DNA from: an uncultured Tenacibaculum sp.
GTDB lineage: Bacteria; Bacteroidota; Bacteroidia; Flavobacteriales; Flavobacteriaceae
Direction of reading: 5' to 3'
Length of the DNA stretch: 64,000 nucleotides
NCBI GenBank assembly: GCA_947496185.1
Contig: CANMCD010000001.1
Span: 62,001 to 126,000 of the forward strand
Below, one piece after another: positions 36,030-45,856 of the stretch (its first letter is position 1; each line of letters begins with the position of its first letter). Below the pieces are notes generated by a model that was given only the letters and a program-made list of their open reading frames with translations, did not search any database and was not told the DNA's origin. The translations under genes were made by a program, and so were the position numbers.

Positions 36030-36713
36030 TTAAGGAGTGGTACTTGAAACTTGCAATACTTTTCCATTGTAATATTTATGCCCGTGTAAAGAAAAATCGA
36101 AAATATAGTTTGCCATCTCCTTTGCTGAGGTTGGTGCTATATAGCCTGGGAATGCTTCTTCCAACATTTCTGTTTGGACCGCTCCGAGGGCTAACACATT
36201 AAAAGCTATTTTTTGTTCTTTATATTCTTCTGCCAAAAGTTCTGATAATGTTATTACAGCTCCTTTAGCCGAACTGTAGGCGGCCAACCCAGGGAATTTA
36301 AGACTTCCTTGAATTCCCCCCATGCTACTGATAGTGACAACATGCCCACCTTCTGTAATGTAGGGGAGCATGTTTTTAGTTAGTTCAGCAACGGCAAATA
36401 CATTAACACGATATACTTGTTCGAAATCTATTGTTGTTAGTTCTGAAAAAGGTTTGTTTATGAGCTTACCAGCATTATGTATTAAAATATCTACTTTTTT
36501 CCAATTGTTGTTGACGTAATTTATCGCTTTAGTAATATCCTCATTTGAAGATAGGTTAACAGATAAACTAGTTATGTTTTGGATATTCTCAGCATCTAAC
36601 GGAGCAGTATTTCTAGACAATGCCAATACTTGATGCCCTTCTTTTGCAAATTGTTTAGCTAGTTCAAAGCCGATACCTCTACTAGTTCCTGTTATTACGA
36701 TATTTTTTGTCAT
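36030..36713 (-). CDS. Short-chain dehydrogenase/reductase
   Basis: This 227-residue SDR has the cofactor motif TGTSRGIG (residues 8-15), a NAG motif (LIHNAGKL), and catalytic Ser-Tyr-Lys in TISSMGG and YSSAKGA. It is a little short but complete. Substrate is not predictable; the neighbours (SprT, manC) give no clue. It probably leads the minus-strand run SDR-SprT-manC. Confidence 0.92.
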   Translation of the reverse strand: MTKNIVITGTSRGIGFELAKQFAKEGHQVLALSRNTAPLDAENIQNITSLSVNLSSNEDITKAINYVNNNWKKVDILIHNAGKLINKPFSELTTIDFEQVYRVNVFAVAELTKNMLPYITEGGHVVTISSMGGIQGSLKFPGLAAYSSAKGAVITLSELLAEEYKEQKIAFNVLALGAVQTEMLEEAFPGYIAPTSAKEMANYIFDFSLHGHKYYNGKVLQVSSTTP

Positions 36714-36740
36714 GCTTTTATATAAAGTTCAAATCGGCTG

Positions 36741-37712
36741 CTAAATTAAATCAAAATCTAGAAAATCTGAAACACTTTCTCCAGTAGTATCATCATATTG
36801 GTCATATGATACTTGTTGGATTTCGTCAAAATCAAAGCCCTCTTCTATTTCAAGGAATCTAAAAACAAAAGAAAAAGTTCTAATGATAACTAGAGGATAA
36901 GCGATACCAAAAGTTAAAAAAACCAAGAAGAAATTGATGATTACTAATTCAAAAACGTCACCAACTCTGGCATTTAATTTAAAAGGAATTTTTCTGCCAT
37001 TTTGAGTTATTTCTGTATTGTCAGCGTAGAATGCCCAAAGGTTTTTGGTATACCAAAAAGAATAAATTCCAAAAGTTAGAATTGATAAAAAGAAACCTTT
37101 TACATGAATCCAAAACAGGTTTTCTCCTTTTCCTTTAAAATCAAAAGATAAGTTTCCGAATCGCAAATGACTGATGACGTATTTTCGTATTTCTACTTGA
37201 AACCAAGAACCATAAATTCCTAATGTCAGTAAGGTTAATAATAGGCCAATAATAAATTTCCATAGTAATTCTACTCTATCTCCTAAATACTTAAAAGTAA
37301 TGCCTTTCCATGAGCTTCTTGAAGCCCTGTAGCGCATAGATCCATGGATGGCAAAGGGAATTAAGAGAAATATAATTAGATAATATGATATAATACTTAT
37401 GAAAACTATAGCTGCATTTTGAGATTCGACCCCTATAGTATAGAGTATTGAGAAGGCAATAAAGAGTAGGTATACTTTAATGTATCCTTTGAAAACTTCT
37501 TTGCCTGTTCCATTGAACGAGAATCGCGTGTTATCTAACTCACTTGATTGGTAATGGTATTTGAGAATTTCAATTTTAGCCCAAGGATAATAGAGTCCTA
37601 ATGTAATTATTGTTAAGAAGATATTTTTAAAAAACATTAGGAAAAATTCTCCTCCTTTTCCTGAATAATTGAATGTTTTTTTTTCGGATTTTAAACCTGC
37701 TATTTTATTCAT
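36741..37712 (-). CDS. DUF898/YjgN-family integral membrane protein
   Basis: This 323-residue protein is built from repeats of a module with helices ending in TLGLYYPWAKIEILKYHY, TLGIYGSWFQVEIRKYV and TFGIYSFWYTKNLWAFY. This (T/S)xGIYxxW pattern with a following beta segment (TRFSFNGTGKEVF; LSFDFKGKGENLF) is typical of DUF898. About six membrane helices. The C-terminus is acidic (DDTTGESVSDFLDFDLI). Function unknown. Separated by 27 bases from the SDR gene. Confidence 0.88.
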   Translation of the reverse strand: MNKIAGLKSEKKTFNYSGKGGEFFLMFFKNIFLTIITLGLYYPWAKIEILKYHYQSSELDNTRFSFNGTGKEVFKGYIKVYLLFIAFSILYTIGVESQNAAIVFISIISYYLIIFLLIPFAIHGSMRYRASRSSWKGITFKYLGDRVELLWKFIIGLLLTLLTLGIYGSWFQVEIRKYVISHLRFGNLSFDFKGKGENLFWIHVKGFFLSILTFGIYSFWYTKNLWAFYADNTEITQNGRKIPFKLNARVGDVFELVIINFFLVFLTFGIAYPLVIIRTFSFVFRFLEIEEGFDFDEIQQVSYDQYDDTTGESVSDFLDFDLI

Positions 37713-37965
37713 CGTTTAGCTATTTTTCATTTCCTCAAAAATGCAATTTTAATTTTGTTTGAGCAAGTAATATTAATGTAATGATGGGATCGATAATTTT
37801 GTTTTTTTGTTTAAACAGTGTTTTGTTAAAAAGATAATTGAGTCTTACTTGTCATTTTTAGGTGAAATATTGAAGTGAATGTGTGATGTTTTTTGTGTTT
37901 TTGTAATTTATAATTGGTGCTAAAGCCTTAAATTTACAAGGTTGAAGATATAAAACATAAGGGAA

Positions 37966-39249
37966 ATGAAAAAAACAATTTTATTGTTCGGTTTGGTATT
38001 GTTTATAACACAAGGATGGGGGCAAAAAACATACCTACTATGTGGGGAGATATTGGATGTAGAGAAGGGAGTAGTAAATAAAAAACAAACAGTTATCGTA
38101 GAAAGTAACAAAGTTGTTTCCGTGTTAAAGGGATATATACTACCTAAAAACAAAACGGATGTGGTAATTGATTTAAAAGAAAAAGTAGTTTTACCTGGTT
38201 TGATAGATATGCATGTTCATATTGAAAATGAGTTTGGGCCAAAAAATAGACTCAAACGTTATGTGTTGAATGATGCAGATGTTGCCTTCAATAGTGTGAA
38301 TTTTGCTAAGGCAACTTTATTCAGTGGATTTACTACAGTCCGAGATTTGGGCGGTACAGGAGTCAATATTTCTGTAAAAAAAGCAATTAATAAACAAAAA
38401 ATTATTGGGCCAAGGGTTTTAACGGCAGGTAAAGCACTGGCAACAACGGGGGGGCATGCAGATCCAACGAACGGAAGTAGAAGAACATTGATTGGAGATC
38501 CAGGACCCAAAGAAGGCGTTGTTAATAGTGTAGAGGATGCTAAAAAGGCAGTGAGACAACGGTATAAAAATGGTGCTGATTGTATAAAAATTACCGCTAC
38601 AGGTGGTGTTTTAAGTGTTGCGAAAAGTGGTGATAATCCACAGTTTACAGTAGAAGAAATCAAGGCGATTTGTGATACGGCCAGAGACTACGGAATGCAT
38701 GTTGCTGCCCATGCACACGGTGACGAAGGAATGCAAAGAGCTATCATTGGTGGAGTGAAAACGATAGAACATGGTACTTATATGAGTGATAAAACGATGG
38801 AGCTAATGAAAAAACACGATGTGTATTTAGTACCTACAATTACAGCAGGTAAGGAGGTAGAAGAAAAGGCAAAAGTAAAAGGATTTTATCCTGATATTGT
38901 AGTGCCAAAAGCCTTAAAAGTTGGCCCTCAAATACAAAGTACTTTTGGAAAAGCTTACAAAAAGGGAGTTAATATCGCCTTTGGAACAGATGCAGGTGTG
39001 TTTAAGCATGGTAAAAACGGAAAGGAATTTGGGTATATGGTGGAAGCAGGAATGCCAGCTATTGAAGCGATACAGTCTGCTACGATTACTAATGCTAAAA
39101 TTTTAAAAATGGAAAATGAGATAGGTCAAATTAAAAAAGGATACTTCGCAGACATTATTGCGGTCGATAAAAACCCATTGAAAGAAATTTCAACCATGGA
39201 AAAGGTACGTTTTGTGATGAAAGATGGAAAAGTTTTTTTAAACCAATAA
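37966..39249 (+). CDS. Exported amidohydrolase (imidazolonepropionase/prolidase-like)
   Basis: This 427-residue metal-dependent hydrolase of the amidohydrolase superfamily carries a signal peptide (MKKTILLFGLVLFITQGWG). Metal-site motifs are in order: HVH in GLIDMHVHIE, the bridging Lys in CIKITATGGV, His in AAHAHGDEG and EHGTY, and Asp in FGTDAGVF. It resembles periplasmic Xaa-Pro dipeptidase/imidazolonepropionase-like enzymes that cut peptide or amide bonds. Single gene, divergent from DUF898. Confidence 0.92.
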   Translation: MKKTILLFGLVLFITQGWGQKTYLLCGEILDVEKGVVNKKQTVIVESNKVVSVLKGYILPKNKTDVVIDLKEKVVLPGLIDMHVHIENEFGPKNRLKRYVLNDADVAFNSVNFAKATLFSGFTTVRDLGGTGVNISVKKAINKQKIIGPRVLTAGKALATTGGHADPTNGSRRTLIGDPGPKEGVVNSVEDAKKAVRQRYKNGADCIKITATGGVLSVAKSGDNPQFTVEEIKAICDTARDYGMHVAAHAHGDEGMQRAIIGGVKTIEHGTYMSDKTMELMKKHDVYLVPTITAGKEVEEKAKVKGFYPDIVVPKALKVGPQIQSTFGKAYKKGVNIAFGTDAGVFKHGKNGKEFGYMVEAGMPAIEAIQSATITNAKILKMENEIGQIKKGYFADIIAVDKNPLKEISTMEKVRFVMKDGKVFLNQ

Positions 39250-39280
39250 AAAATGGCTTTTAGTGAAAAGCTAAAAGCCA
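39250..39280 (-). terminator. Intrinsic terminator of the msr genes
   Basis: A 10-bp stem (TGGCTTTTAG 39254-39263 with CTAAAAGCCA 39271-39280) is followed on the minus strand by T6. It lies just after the msrA stop and can also stabilise the 3' end of the convergent amidohydrolase mRNA. Confidence 0.88.
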
Positions 39281-39288
39281 ACGTATAA

Positions 39289-39783
39289 TTACTTTAGGAA
39301 AGTGTCAAATCTTTCAAAGTGACAGGTATATCCATCTGGGTTTTTAACTAAATAGTCTTGGTGATACTCTTCAGCTGCCCAAAATTTGCTACAAGGTTCT
39401 AGGGTGGTGGCTACTTTTCCAGACCACCTTTCAGATGCGTCAACAATTTTAATGATTGCTTCAGCAAGCTGCTTTTCCTCTTCATTTTGATAAAAAATGG
39501 CAGAACGATAACTTTCTCCAATATCGTTTCCTTGTCTATTTAGTGTTGTTGGATTGTGAATCCTAAAAAAATAATCTAATATTTTCTCGAAATTAGTTTC
39601 GGCTGGATCGTAAGTGAGTTCAATTCCTTCCGCATGCCCGGGATGATTTTTGTAGGTAGGGTGGTCGTTGGTACCACCAATATATCCAACTTCAGTATCT
39701 TTAATTCCTTTTTGTTTTCTAAATAGTTCTTCCATTCCCCAAAAACATCCACCTGCGATGTAAGCTTTTTTATAGTTTGTCAT
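39289..39783 (-). CDS. msrA: Peptide-methionine (S)-S-oxide reductase
   Basis: This 164-residue repair enzyme reduces the S form of methionine sulfoxide in proteins. The active-site motif [12 protein letters not shown] holds the catalytic Cys13; further family signatures are [25 protein letters not shown] and [18 protein letters not shown]. No signal peptide, so cytoplasmic. It follows msrB by 25 bases on the same strand. Confidence 0.96.
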   Translation of the reverse strand: MTNYKKAYIAGGCFWGMEELFRKQKGIKDTEVGYIGGTNDHPTYKNHPGHAEGIELTYDPAETNFEKILDYFFRIHNPTTLNRQGNDIGESYRSAIFYQNEEEKQLAEAIIKIVDASERWSGKVATTLEPCSKFWAAEEYHQDYLVKNPDGYTCHFERFDTFLK

Positions 39784-39808
39784 AATGTAGTGTTGCTATA
39801 TTACTGTT

Positions 39809-40267
39809 TTAATTTTTTTCTAAGGTTATTGAAACTGCATTGATACAGTATCTTAATCCACTTGGTTCAGGACCATCAGGAAATACATGTCCCAGATGCG
39901 CATCACAAGCATTACACATTACCTCGACGCGTATCATTCCAAATGAACTGTCTTTTTCGTACTTGATGGCGTTTTTTTGAATGGGTTGGGTAAAACTTGG
40001 CCAGCCTGAACCTGAATCGTATTTTATTGTAGCATCAAAAAGAGGAGTGTTGCAGCAAATACAATTATAAATACCTTCTTCAAATACAGTACAAGAATCT
40101 CCTGAGTAGGGAGCTTCTGTCCCTTTAAGTCGTGTTATTTTATATTGCTCATCACTAAGAAGTGCCTTCCATTGATCGGGTGTTTTCTCAATGCGCTGAT
40201 TCGGATCAGGAGACCCGTTCACTGCAAAATAAATGATGTCTTTCCATGTGAGTATGGTATTGCTCAT
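39809..40267 (-). CDS. msrB: Peptide-methionine (R)-S-oxide reductase
   Basis: This 152-residue enzyme reduces the R form of methionine sulfoxide. Two CxxC zinc pairs are present (NCICC and MCNACDAHLGH), with the KYDSGSGWPSF motif and the catalytic Cys in GLRYCINAVSI. Together with msrA it forms a two-gene oxidative-damage repair operon. No signal peptide. Confidence 0.96.
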   Translation of the reverse strand: MSNTILTWKDIIYFAVNGSPDPNQRIEKTPDQWKALLSDEQYKITRLKGTEAPYSGDSCTVFEEGIYNCICCNTPLFDATIKYDSGSGWPSFTQPIQKNAIKYEKDSSFGMIRVEVMCNACDAHLGHVFPDGPEPSGLRYCINAVSITLEKN

Positions 40268-40392
40268 AGTATATCCTTTTTGAAGCTATAAAGATACTTA
40301 AGAATTTTATATTATAGGCTGGTATTAGTTTGTTGGTGAAAAAAGATACATATTTTTAACAAATAGTTTTTTGTTAAATTTTAATTTAAATA

Positions 40393-40422
40393 TTGGATAA
40401 ATAAAAAAAGGTTGTATATTTG
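40393..40422 (+). promoter_or_regulatory. Promoter of the initiator tRNA gene
   Basis: TTG 40393-40395, a 19-base spacer and TATATTTG 40415-40422 stand 11 bases before the tRNA 5' end. This is the clearest example in the window of the Bacteroidota promoter and supports the other calls. Confidence 0.85.
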
Positions 40423-40433
40423 CAACCGCAAAT

Positions 40434-40506
<73 letters not shown>

Positions 40507-40516
40507 CTAAAATTGA

Positions 40517-40549
40517 AAAACGAATTGTTTAAAACAGTTCGTTTTTTTT
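40517..40549 (+). terminator. Intrinsic terminator of the tRNA gene
   Basis: Stem AAAACGAA (40517-40524) with TTCGTTTT (40538-40545), extended inside by TTGTTT/AAACAG, is followed by T4. Confidence 0.88.
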
Positions 40550-40650
40550 ATGTCAAAATTTTATGTTTTTCGTAATAATATTTAAATTTTATATATTTTC
40601 GCCGCCATTAAAAATTAAATTTTACAATAAAAAAAATATTATTAGTTGCT

Positions 40651-41142
40651 ATGATCGCTATGGGAATGGCTGTGAATGCACAAGAAGTTGAAAAACCGAC
40701 ATCAAAAGGAAAATTTGTTATTGAAGCAAATACGGGTTCAGGTGGGACTAGTGGCACACATCTTTCTCTATATTCAACTGATGGTCATACTGGTTGGTCG
40801 CTAGGTTTAAATGGGGGATATTTTGTAATAGACAACTTAGCAATAAAGACTGGATTGGGTTATTCAGGATATAGACATAGGTTTAATGGAAGAGAAATAT
40901 ATCGTAATTCATTTGTTTATGCGATCGGTGCAGAATATTATTTTATAGATAAGATTCCTGTAAGTATTGATTATTCAGGTAATGATAATGGTATTAATAA
41001 TCTTTTAGGGCTTCAAGCAGGGTATGTTTGGTTTTTAGCAGAGAATATGAGCGTAAAGCCTATACTTAGGTATAATATAGGATTGGGAGAAAGAAGCTCA
41101 AATTCATTTCAAGGTTTAATTGGGTTTGCTTTGTATTTCTAA
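40651..41142 (+). CDS. Outer-membrane beta-barrel protein (start codon uncertain)
   Basis: From ATG 40651 the protein has 163 residues and resembles the small OmpA/porin-like beta-barrels of Bacteroidota: alternating strands such as FVIEANTGSGGTSG, GWSLGLNGGYFVIDNLAIKTGLGYSGY, SVKPILRYNIGLG and a closing strand GLIGFALYF. The start is suspicious. The frame continues upstream to ATA at 40627, and reading from there gives IKKILLVAMIAMGMAVNAQ, a perfect signal peptide if ATA were the initiator; the ATG at 40651 gives only a truncated one without positive charges. No other ATG, GTG or TTG lies between the upstream stop (40609) and 40651. Either ATA is used or the start codon was mutated. Confidence 0.7.
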   Translation: MIAMGMAVNAQEVEKPTSKGKFVIEANTGSGGTSGTHLSLYSTDGHTGWSLGLNGGYFVIDNLAIKTGLGYSGYRHRFNGREIYRNSFVYAIGAEYYFIDKIPVSIDYSGNDNGINNLLGLQAGYVWFLAENMSVKPILRYNIGLGERSSNSFQGLIGFALYF

Positions 41143-41167
41143 AGTATTTCCTAATGATACAACGAGG

Positions 41168-41202
41168 TCGTCTAAAAAGAAATTTTTAGGCGATTTTCTT
41201 TT
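41168..41202 (+). terminator. Intrinsic terminator after the barrel gene
   Basis: An 11-bp stem (TCGTCTAAAAA with TTTTTAGGCGA, one wobble, loop GAAA) is followed by TTTTCTTTT. Confidence 0.85.
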
Positions 41203-41298
41203 AGAAAATTTTTAGTGAATTTTAGAGATTCACTTTGACGTAAAGTTATTAAAAAGTAGTTAAAATTAAAACAAGCGTACCGTTTTTACCAAATAATA

Positions 41299-41802
41299 CT
41301 ACCTTAATTTCTTCTCATATAAATTATTTACAGAGAGAGGAAGTTCTTTTGTTCCTACTTTTTCGAAACCTAACTTTTCATAGTAGCCGCATAACCGAGT
41401 ATTTTTTGCATCTGAGTCTAACCTTAAGTATTTGTAATTAATTTTTCTAGCTTCGTTTTCTATTTTTTCAATGACTTTTGCGCCAAGTCCCAATCCGTTA
41501 TAAGCATCTTCAATAACCAAAGAATGAATATATTTTGCCTTTTCTGGCTGTTGTCCCCAATATAAGAGGTCTTCATTTAAAATTCGTACCATTCCCATTG
41601 TCTTTTTGTCTGAGGTTTTGATAAAAAAGAATTCGTTATTAAGAATGCCTTCTTCCACCCATTTTATTTTTTCAATCGGTGGGTTTTTCCAATACTGCCA
41701 ATGATCAACTTTCATTTTACTAATTTTTTCGGCTGCATTTTTAAATAAAGATAATACTACCTGTTTATCCTTATTTTTGATTTGTTCAAATAGGATGTCC
41801 AT
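41299..41802 (-). CDS. GNAT-family N-acetyltransferase
   Basis: This 167-residue protein has the GNAT acetyl-CoA core: KAKYIHSLVIEDAYNGLGLGAKVIEKIENEA, with the GxGxGA-type loop, and LRLDSDAKNTRLCGYYEKLGFEKVGTKE, a typical motif B ending. The N-terminal part gives no clue to the acceptor. Single gene. Confidence 0.9.
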   Translation of the reverse strand: MDILFEQIKNKDKQVVLSLFKNAAEKISKMKVDHWQYWKNPPIEKIKWVEEGILNNEFFFIKTSDKKTMGMVRILNEDLLYWGQQPEKAKYIHSLVIEDAYNGLGLGAKVIEKIENEARKINYKYLRLDSDAKNTRLCGYYEKLGFEKVGTKELPLSVNNLYEKKLR

Positions 41803-41959
41803 AAAATAAGTCTTTTAATAGAGAAAATTAGATGTAGCCAGAATCAAAATCAATGAAATTACCTGAAATAGATACGTTAAAAGCCTTTGCTAAAATCCCC
41901 TATATAAAGATAGTGTTATTTTAGGCTAAAAACAAGGTAAACTATAGGTTCTGTAAAAC

Positions 41960-42937
41960 TTAAATTTTACGTTCAACGACGTAATCAATCATTTTTAGTA
42001 AGGATCCTTTATAAGGAGAATCAGGGTATTTATTAAGAATGTTTATGGCATTATTCTTATAATCATGCATTTTTTTAACGGTATATTCCAGTCCACCATT
42101 TTCTTTGACGAATGCAATCACCTCTTTAACCCTCTTTTTATCCTTATTATATTTCTTAACCGAATTGATCAGCCATGACTTTTTCTCTTTAGAACAAGTA
42201 TTTAACGTATAAATAAGAGGAAGCGTCATTTTTTGCTCTTTGATGTCAATACCTGTAGGTTTACCAATCTTATGTTCCGTGTAATCGAATAAGTCATCTT
42301 TAATTTGAAAAGCAATTCCGATGCACTCTCCAAATTTTCGCATTTCTTCGATTGTCTCTTTTGAAGCATTCATTGAAGCAGCACCAATTGCACAACAAGC
42401 AGCAATTAAAGTCGCTGTTTTTTGACGGATTATTTCAAAATATACCTCCTCAGTAATATCTAATTTTCGGGCTTTTTCAATTTGTAAAAGTTCCCCTTCG
42501 CTCATTTCTCGTACAGCAGTAGAGATCAATTTTAAAATATCAAAATCTTCATTGTCAATAGAGAGTAGTAACCCTTTAGAAAGTAAATAGTCACCTACTA
42601 AAACAGCAATTTTATTTTTCCATAAGGCATTAATAGAAAAAAAACCTCTACGTTGGTTGCTATCATCTACTACATCATCATGTACTAAGGTTGCTGTATG
42701 AATAAGCTCTACAATAGATGCCCCTCGATATGTGCGTTCATCAAAACCGCCATCAGAAACCATTTTGGCTACTAAAAACACAAACATCGGACGCATTTGT
42801 TTTCCCTTTCTTCTTACGATATAGTACGTTATACGGTTTAATAAGGGAACTTTAGAAAGCATGGATTCTTTGAATTTTGTTTCAAAGAGCTCCATTTCTT
42901 TAGTGATAGGTAATTTTATTTGCTCTACGGGCTTCAT
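41960..42937 (-). CDS. Polyprenyl diphosphate synthase
   Basis: This 325-residue trans-prenyltransferase extends isoprenoid chains, probably for menaquinone side chains (IspB-like). The two aspartate-rich motifs are LVHDDVVDDSNQRRG and FQIKDDLFDY; GKQMRPMFVFLVAKM binds IPP. The frame begins at 42949 (MFAN), but the minus-strand -7 box TACTTTTG (42954-42947) covers that codon, so I start at ATG 42937 (MKPVEQIKL), which also matches related proteins I recall. The transcript would be nearly leaderless. Confidence 0.93.
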   Translation of the reverse strand: MKPVEQIKLPITKEMELFETKFKESMLSKVPLLNRITYYIVRRKGKQMRPMFVFLVAKMVSDGGFDERTYRGASIVELIHTATLVHDDVVDDSNQRRGFFSINALWKNKIAVLVGDYLLSKGLLLSIDNEDFDILKLISTAVREMSEGELLQIEKARKLDITEEVYFEIIRQKTATLIAACCAIGAASMNASKETIEEMRKFGECIGIAFQIKDDLFDYTEHKIGKPTGIDIKEQKMTLPLIYTLNTCSKEKKSWLINSVKKYNKDKKRVKEVIAFVKENGGLEYTVKKMHDYKNNAINILNKYPDSPYKGSLLKMIDYVVERKI

Positions 42938-42946
42938 ATTAGCAAA

Positions 42947-42954
42947 CAAAAGTA
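42947..42954 (-). promoter_or_regulatory. -7 box of the polyprenyl synthase gene
   Basis: TACTTTTG on the minus strand fits TAnnTTTG exactly and ends ten bases before the chosen ATG. It decides the start codon. Confidence 0.6.
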
Positions 42955-43045
42955 ATAATAAATTAGAAAATTAAAGTAGAATATTAATCTAGATATGGTA
43001 TGTTTTTTTGGTGTCAAATCGACATCTCAGTATATTGGAACAAAA

Positions 43046-43169
43046 CCGAATCATGTATTAGAAAGCTTATCGTGTTATGAATGTAATTCCCAAATGAAAG
43101 ATATTTCTTAGGAGGTTACATTTGGGAGGTAAAACGCCATCACAAAATCCTTTCTAATACACAGTTCGG
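43046..43169 (-). repeat. Inverted-repeat element (~124 bp) downstream of the broken DUF3857 gene
   Basis: The ends are 20-base inverted repeats matching at 17 positions: CCGAATCATGTATTAGAAAG at 43046-43065, and CTTTCTAATACACAGTTCGG at 43150-43169. Inside is a second stem (CCCAAATG 43089-43096 with CATTTGGG 43119-43126). Read on the minus strand the closing stem is followed by TTTTGTT, so it could be a large terminator-like RNA; as DNA it resembles a miniature inverted-repeat element. I see no target duplication. Confidence 0.6.
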
Positions 43170-43178
43170 GATAAACGG

Positions 43179-45709
43179 TTATTTTTTTAAAGTTTTTACA
43201 AAAGTTTCTTTTGATCTATCAGATGTTAAAAGATAGGGAATCATAATACCCGCAATAATAAATAATAATAAAACTGACGAAATTTGTACGTTATAATCTT
43301 CAGTGCTTTTTGTAAGATGTTTATATGTAAACATATACGTGATATAAAAAGTAAAGGATATGCCTAAAAACAGTGAGTGTACCCTTGGGAAAGTACTTCT
43401 TCTTTTGAAGAATAAGATTATAGCCAACGGGTAATAAACTAGGTATAATACATTAAAGATTAATCCACAAGTTAATAAAACACTAAATGTTAAGTTTACT
43501 TCTTTTTGACTAATAAAAACTAACCAATTGCCCGTGTTAAAATGGTTGTCAAGAAATAGTTCTATTATTTTGAATATTAGGGTTGTAACTAAAGAGAGCC
43601 CTATGATAATTAACCAGCCACCAATTTTTTTATTTGGCTCGTAATAACTGTGGATGGTAGGTGTTATATCATATGAATATATTTTAACTGCCAACCAAAT
43701 AAAAAGAAACGCCAGGACTATATATATCATTATACCAATGATTTTTATCCCATTCAAAGAAGAGGTTAAGGCAGTTGGGTTTTCATTTTTTATTAAGCTA
43801 TAAGTTATTTTTTTTTTCAGTTTTGTTAGGTTGGTATAAAAATCAGAAAACTCTTTTATTGGAACATGATCATTTTGTGATGTATAGGTGTGTTCAATAG
43901 TTAATAATTTAGATTTTTTATTGAAAAAAGAATTTTTATCATAAAAAAAATGATCTGAATTGATGTAAAAATTTTCCTGTTCCAAATTCCAATTCTCATC
44001 AGTTACCTTGATAAGGATTTTATGTCTTCTAGTTGCTGGGTATACAAGATTATAAGGTGTTTCTCTTTCTAAATTTTCTGGCATTGAAAGAAGGTTGCTG
44101 ATAGAATAAGGGGTAAATTCGGCGACTAATTCTCCTTTTCTAATTGAAGAGGGAGACCATATATCGTCAATCCTATATTCCTCATAGATTGTAAAAATAT
44201 TACTTCTCAAATTATCAACATGTTTAAGAGGTTTATTGCTCTTTATTAGTTTGTATTTTGAAGAATAATAGCTTTTATATTTTTTTTGTAATGAAGTAGT
44301 ACTATTGTTTTTAAAAATCACCCGAATATAATCGGCTTCAGAACCATAGTATTTTGTTATAACTTTTAAGTAAGCCCCTTTTCCATTTTGATCAAGAGTG
44401 ATAATATCAATGGTTTCAATGTCACTATGATTAAAAGGGTAAATTTCCTCTAGTGAAGAATTTCCTTTTTTTAACACTAATCCATATCTATAATCAGGAA
44501 AAGAAGTAGAGCTAGATTTACCTCCTTGGTTGGTAATAGTTGGGTCGTACCAACGTATATTTTTCTTTTTATCTATAACTTTAACAACACAATGATTAAA
44601 GTTTGATGCGCTGGGGAGTAATTCATTTACTGTTTTTTTAAGGTATGTATTAACCAATACAGGATAAGCTTCGATACCCATTTTATTTAACATCGTAACA
44701 AGTAAAAGGCTTTTATCCTTGCAATCACCATAGCGTTGATTGAAAACTTTATTTGGAGAAAAAGGTTTGTAAGCACCAATACCATTTTCTAGTCCGAGGT
44801 ACCGTATTTTGTTTTGTACAAAGTTAAGTGTGGCCTTTATTTTACCTCCTTGGCTTTTATATTTATGGTTCAGGTCACTAATTTTTTTATTTAATTCTAA
44901 CGATAATTCGTCATTTACTTTATAAAGGTCAACTCCCCAATCTACAACATTTTTCCAAGTACGGTAATTGCTTATGTTCACTAATCCAGAAGAAATATAC
45001 CAAATTGGAGTTGCTTCTTCAAATTCATGAGGAGGGATATTTTCTTGAGAAAGTCTATAAATATTATTTCCTCCTTTTCTTATTGAATTAAAACGAAGAT
45101 CGGTATGGAAATATTTTATATCAAGCGGTGTAGACGAAACAAATTTTAAAAACATTTTACCTATTGGTTCAGATGTTTCAATATTAAACGTAGTAGCATA
45201 TTTTTTTTTGTGTATAGGATTGAATCCTTTTATAGTATAACTATATTCAACGATATCATTTGTCCGAACATCACTTAAATTAGTGAATGCAGTTATGCTT
45301 CCGTCATAAATATAGTTCTCTGCTTCAGCTTCTTTTCTTAATGTTTGGAAATCAGAAGAGTTTAGTTTGTTAATGACTTTGTCGTCTCTGATGACTTTAA
45401 GTGAATGAATGACCAAACTTTGATAGGTAGGGTCAAAAGTAATTGTAACGTTTGATGCAGGCTGAATACCTACATTTTCAGTTATTTTAGTTGCACAACG
45501 AAAATAGGATTCTTATGTTCTTAAGTTAACTTGATTGTCATATATGAGTACAAAATTTCCTTGATTAATTTCATTAAGGTTAATTTTAGGATTTTTTTCA
45601 TAATTGTTTTTTCTATCCAATTAGGAAGTTTAGGTAACTTTTTTAGTTGAGAAAAAGATTTTGAAAAAAACAGACATATAACAACTTTTATTAAAAAATT
45701 CTTATTCAT
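43179..45709 (-). pseudogene. DUF3857/transglutaminase-like membrane protein, broken near the N-terminus
   Basis: The main frame (to 45512) encodes a DUF3857 domain (SYFRCATKITENVGIQPASNVTITF ...), a transglutaminase-like core (NKIRYLGLENGIGAYKPFSPNKVFNQRYGDCKDKSLLL, with Cys and His NHCVVKV), a second beta domain, and five or so membrane helices at the C-terminus. The signal peptide (MNKNFLIKVVICLFFSKSFSQ) lies in another frame at 45709-45613. Restoring one base in the T6 run at 45607-45612 would continue it as ENNYEKNPKINLNEINQG-like sequence (in frame with the rest), up to an in-frame TAA at 45513-45515. So one frameshift and one nonsense codon separate the signal from the body. A TTG at 45416 could start a truncated, unexported product. 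Confidence 0.85.
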
Positions 45710-45856
45710 AATTAAAATTCAATTTTTCTAAATAGATTTTTGCGCTGTAAATCTAAGAATTAAAAGTATATTAGATTGACAGTCAATAGGATTTTTTATT
45801 TAAAAAACAAAAGGAGGGGAGTCCAAATAATTATGAACTTTATTTAGTAATTTCTG

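Noticed and set aside
38259-38663. 134-codon minus-strand frame inside the amidohydrolase gene
   Set aside because: It overlaps fully the metal-site region of a clear gene and shows no motif of its own.
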